Shown: one piece after another, positions 61,797-64,000 of the stretch | Layout: each line of letters starts with the position of its first letter | Position numbering within the stretch: position 1 is the stretch's first letter | DNA from: Stratiolaelaps scimitus | Taxonomy: Eukaryota > Arthropoda > Arachnida > Mesostigmata > Laelapidae | DNA length: 64,000 nt | NCBI GenBank assembly: GCA_019614645.1 | Contig: JABWDB010000036.1 | Coordinates: 1,178,001-1,242,000, forward strand | Direction: 5' to 3' | Made by a program: the position numbers and the translations under genes | The notes under the pieces: generated by a model | Told to the model about the DNA's origin: nothing | Seen by the model: the letters and a program-made list of their open reading frames with translations, nothing else | Databases searched by the model: none

Positions 61797-62030
61797 ATTC
61801 ACCCTCCTCCCACGGGTATGGTGAATATCCCCTTGGCGGGCGCCTCGTCCGTTTTGCTGGCAGCGGGCGAAGATGTGAAGCCGATGGACCTCGAGCCCCC
61901 TGAATCTTCGGCATTCACTCGCCGAGCGGGGGGCTCTTTCGCTCCAAGGGGTGGACTCCTACAAGGTGTTGCTCAAGGTCCAGGGAGTAATCCGGGTGAT
62001 CCAGTCGCCCAGCAAGTACACCATCTCATG
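61797..62030 (+). CDS. cwo: cwo exon: linker with PMDLE motif
   Basis: This 78-codon exon is phase 0 at both ends, with acceptor CTTCTTTTGCTAG and donor CTCATG|GTAAGC. It begins IHPPPTGMVNIPLAGASS, continues through GEDVKPMDLEPPESS and ends QQVHHLM. No folded domain is recognised; the composition is Pro/Gly/Ala/Ser-rich. The short string PMDLE resembles the P-x-D-L-S type motif used to dock the CtBP co-repressor, but its last residue is Glu, so this is only a suggestion. The ATG at 61818 is internal. The exon is supported by strong splice sites and an exact phase match to both neighbours, and less by family similarity. Confidence 0.78.
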
Positions 62031-62786
62031 GTAAGCTTTCATTGCTAGCTGAATTTCCCCAAAAATTTAATCGCGCACAAGTTGCCACGACGATAAGAGC
62101 TGTCACTTCTTGTTTATGAAGATACAAATCGTAGGTAGAAACAAATTTATCGACGAGTATCGACGGCGCATCGACTTGTTCCAAGACTTGATTCTCTTGA
62201 GCGAGAGTCATTGATTGACCAACCCTTGGCGGTGTCATTCAGTTACAAATGCATCTGGGCCTTCATGCGCATGTCGCCTTTACGCGACGACCCGAACTGA
62301 GAAGACATTCAGGACACTGTCTGCCTTGAGGGCACGTGTTTGTCCGCATATAGTACGTACAGATACAATTACGGCGGATTAAATATCAAAACATATAGAC
62401 GCTCCGAATGTAGAGCTGAGTCGCGTATTTACCGTGACAGGACACACTGCAGGTGTGGCTTTGAACGGCTGTATGGATGAGCGATTTCGCAACGAATTTG
62501 GAGAAATATTCAAGGAATATAATCAGCATATTTCAAGGGAATCGTTAAGGGCCTCAAGGTTCCCTCACTATTTTCTAATGTTTCATGATGATTATAACAA
62601 TTAAGGTATCAAGTTCAGTTTCACTCTGTATTCAATTAAGTAGAGGGGCATGCATCAGCAAAGGCAAATATAACTAGGTGATTAAAATCCCCCCCCCCCG
62701 TCAGGGGTCTGGTACAAAGGTCGAATATATATCTCGATTCCGATTATATTCTCAGTCGCAAACGAGTATACTCGACGGAGAACGTC

Positions 62787-62825
<39 letters not shown>

Positions 62826-63025
62826 AACTAAACTTAGTACCGTGCGAAAATAGCTGTTGAAAATCAACAAAGTTAACACCAGACAGTTGTATTCGCCTAT
62901 TCCCTATCATTCTTTCATGTTATGTATAATTTATAATTAACGACACCGTGACACTCTTCCTGTGTCTGCGAATTCTTTGCGAATTATACATATATATTAT
63001 ATATATATATGTATATGCATATTAG
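62031..63025 (+). other. cwo intron 5
   Basis: This 995-bp intron (donor GTAAGC, acceptor GCATATTAG) contains a C-run near 62691, a TA array at 62788-62823 and a second short TA stretch that runs up to the acceptor. Confidence 0.8.
62788..62823. repeat. (TA)n in intron 5
   Basis: About 17 TA units, 200 bp before the exon at 63026. Confidence 0.95.
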
Positions 63026-63439
63026 GTGCCGAAACAGGAAAGCCCCGGCGAAGTTGGCCACAGCACCGTAAGGCCGAGCTCGGCCGAACGAAAACCTTGT
63101 TCAGGCGTCGAAGCTCGTGCTTCTCTAAGCGACGTGTCTCCAAGCCCCCAAGCTCAAGCAAGTCAGCTGCGAGAAATGCTCCAGACGCCTATGTCAGGCG
63201 GCGTTGGAGGCCATTCGTCAGCCTCGCTTGGACTCGGACTGCCACTCTGTGAGCCTAATATGCGCAAGCGCAGTAATACCGACACCCACATCAACCTGTC
63301 GACGATGTCGTCCTCTAGCCGTCACTGTAGCGGGTCAGGGTCATCTGCTACGGACGACGCCTCTCCAGCCAAGACGGCCAACATCCTTCAGCAGCAACAG
63401 CAGCAGCAGACTTCGGGAGGAACTAATCCCAACGAGGAG
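63026..63439 (+). CDS. cwo: cwo exon: Ser/Gln-rich C-terminal region
   Basis: This 138-codon exon follows ATGCATATTAG and is phase 0 at both ends. The donor is GAGGAG|GTTTGT, which is moderately good. The peptide begins VPKQESPGEVGHST, passes SDVSPSPQAQASQLREMLQT, then MRKRSNTDTHINLSTMSSSS, and ends with seven glutamines followed by TSGGTNPNEE. It is Ser-rich and probably disordered. RKRSNT fits a basophilic kinase site and MRKR a short basic patch; both are inferences. If the donor were skipped the frame would run to a TAA at 63476, adding 12 residues, so an alternative short C-terminus cannot be excluded. No C-terminal WRPW motif is seen, but the true C-terminus is outside the window. Confidence 0.8.
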
Positions 63440-63657
63440 GTTTGTTCAATGTTTGTTTCATTGATCGCTGAACAATAATGTGAAAAACAGTTCGAGAGAG
63501 ACTGCTTCGTAGACCTTGTAGAGTTCATAGGCATCCTGTTTGTGCCTTCACAAGCTTTCTGATGCCGCTCACTGTAGGCCAATCATACAATTTCAAAGGG
63601 GTCTACAACAGAGACCGTCTTCGAAATCAGGTTTCCCATTGATCTGAAATCCCCCAG
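63440..63657 (+). other. probable short cwo intron 6
   Basis: This 218-bp interval lies between donor GTTTGT and acceptor CCCCCAG. It contains in-frame stops (first at 63476), so it must be removed if the following short exon is real. Confidence 0.5.
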
Positions 63658-63738
63658 CTTCCGGAAAATGAGGGTGCAAGACCTTTCGAATACGTCTGTT
63701 TCGACACTCTCACGTTAGCTGAGCTTGTTTTTAATCAG
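63658..63738 (+). CDS. cwo: probable short cwo exon
   Basis: These 27 codons are bounded by GAAATCCCCCAG on the left and AATCAG|GTAAAT on the right, in phase 0, which matches the exon before. The peptide is LPENEGARPFEYVCFDTL followed by TLAELVFNQ, with no low complexity. The pyrimidine tract of the acceptor is short. The exon was found only from splice signals and phase, so it could be an optional exon or a chance match. If it is spurious, the next exon lies beyond base 64000. Confidence 0.5.
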
Positions 63739-64000
63739 GTAAATAGTTATTATGAAACGTGTATGCACGACATCAACATAAAAACACAACGCAAATTATA
63801 CATTCAAAGGTCAGTGTAGATTGTACTGCGCCGACAACGACCTAAATGCTGTGCCCCTTTACACGAGCTTACACGTAACGCGTAATCGAGAATGAGCCTG
63901 CCGTGCACCAGAACGTTATTTCCCAGCTCTGTCAGCACTGCTTGGAAACTAAATAGACATTAAGTCAATGCAGTAATTACGGCAGGTCGACAGATCAATA
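63739..64000 (+). other. intronic sequence to the window end
   Basis: This follows a GTAAAT donor. No exon is recognised before base 64000, so the remainder of cwo is outside the window. Confidence 0.5.

Larger units (their letters stand above)
47687..64000 (+). other. cwo: clockwork orange-like gene, 3' part incomplete
   Basis: This is the assured part of one plus-strand gene, with exons 47687-47788, 58802-58889, 60053-60438, 61797-62030, 63026-63439 and probably 63658-63738. Every junction has a GT donor and an AG acceptor, and the phases are compatible (0, 1, 0, 0, 0). The joined product gives a bHLH domain followed directly by an Orange domain, then a long low-complexity tail. The basic region reads [14 protein letters not shown] and helix 2 reads [20 protein letters not shown]. 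That combination is typical of arthropod Clockwork orange, a nuclear repressor that binds CACGTG E-boxes and dampens CLK/CYC-driven transcription. HES/E(spl) proteins have a proline where this protein has the R of HRII, so they fit less well. The window ends before the stop codon. The start is upstream and uncertain. The orthology call is from remembered family motifs, not from a search. Confidence 0.85.

Noticed and set aside
1..64000. General enrichment of CACGTG E-boxes around the clock gene
   Set aside because: About 19 sites were counted by eye against about 16 expected for random sequence; only the tandem pair at 15.9 kb stands out.
1..64000. CRISPR arrays, rRNA, operons, phage or plasmid features
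   Set aside because: None seen. Regular repeats are microsatellites without unique spacers, and the gene structure is spliced eukaryotic.

Overview
The window is eukaryotic nuclear DNA, most likely from an arthropod. It shows very long introns with GT/AG borders, dozens of microsatellites (mainly (TA)n, also CAG/CTG, CGG, CT/GA and tetranucleotide arrays), tRNA-derived retroposon relics, and no bacterial-style gene packing. The only gene I can identify with confidence is a homologue of clockwork orange (cwo), a basic helix-loop-helix (bHLH) plus Orange-domain transcriptional repressor of the arthropod circadian clock. A parasitiform mite is a plausible source, but that is only a guess from genome style; the sequence does not prove it.

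Layout. Bases 1 to about 47.7 kb hold no exon I can assign firmly. This stretch is a mosaic of simple repeats, GC-rich islands (around 18.0-18.4, 20.85-21.3, 31.8-33.4 and 38.5-40.0 kb) and unique sequence. It must contain the promoter, the 5' UTR and the first coding exon(s) of cwo, because the first sure exon (47687-47788) opens inside the bHLH basic region in phase 0. Two candidate first coding exons have an ATG and a phase-0 splice donor: 14771-14920 and 20636-20731. Either or both could be real, or neither.

From 47687 on, the gene can be followed exon by exon on the plus strand: basic region plus helix 1 (47687-47788), loop plus helix 2 (58802-58889), Orange domain plus a Pro/Gln-rich tail (60053-60438), a linker exon (61797-62030), a Ser/Gln-rich exon (63026-63439) and a short probable exon (63658-63738). 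All reading-frame phases agree across the introns (about 11.0, 1.16, 1.36, 1.0 and 0.22 kb). The C-terminus lies beyond base 64000.

Non-coding structure. Four hairpin-forming inverted repeats have 15-22 bp arms around a TA-rich core (7858, 26746, 27943, 45408). Other items are a 97-bp tandem duplication (42781), three copies of a short dispersed repeat (21.67, 29.77, 61.58 kb), a two-copy repeat (14.94 and 20.16 kb), three tRNA-derived SINE-like relics, and a tandem pair of perfect CACGTG E-boxes (15899 and 15914). Nearly all other open frames are products of microsatellites or chance. I found no CRISPR array, rRNA, intact tRNA gene or intact transposon, and no previously undescribed biological system that I could defend.
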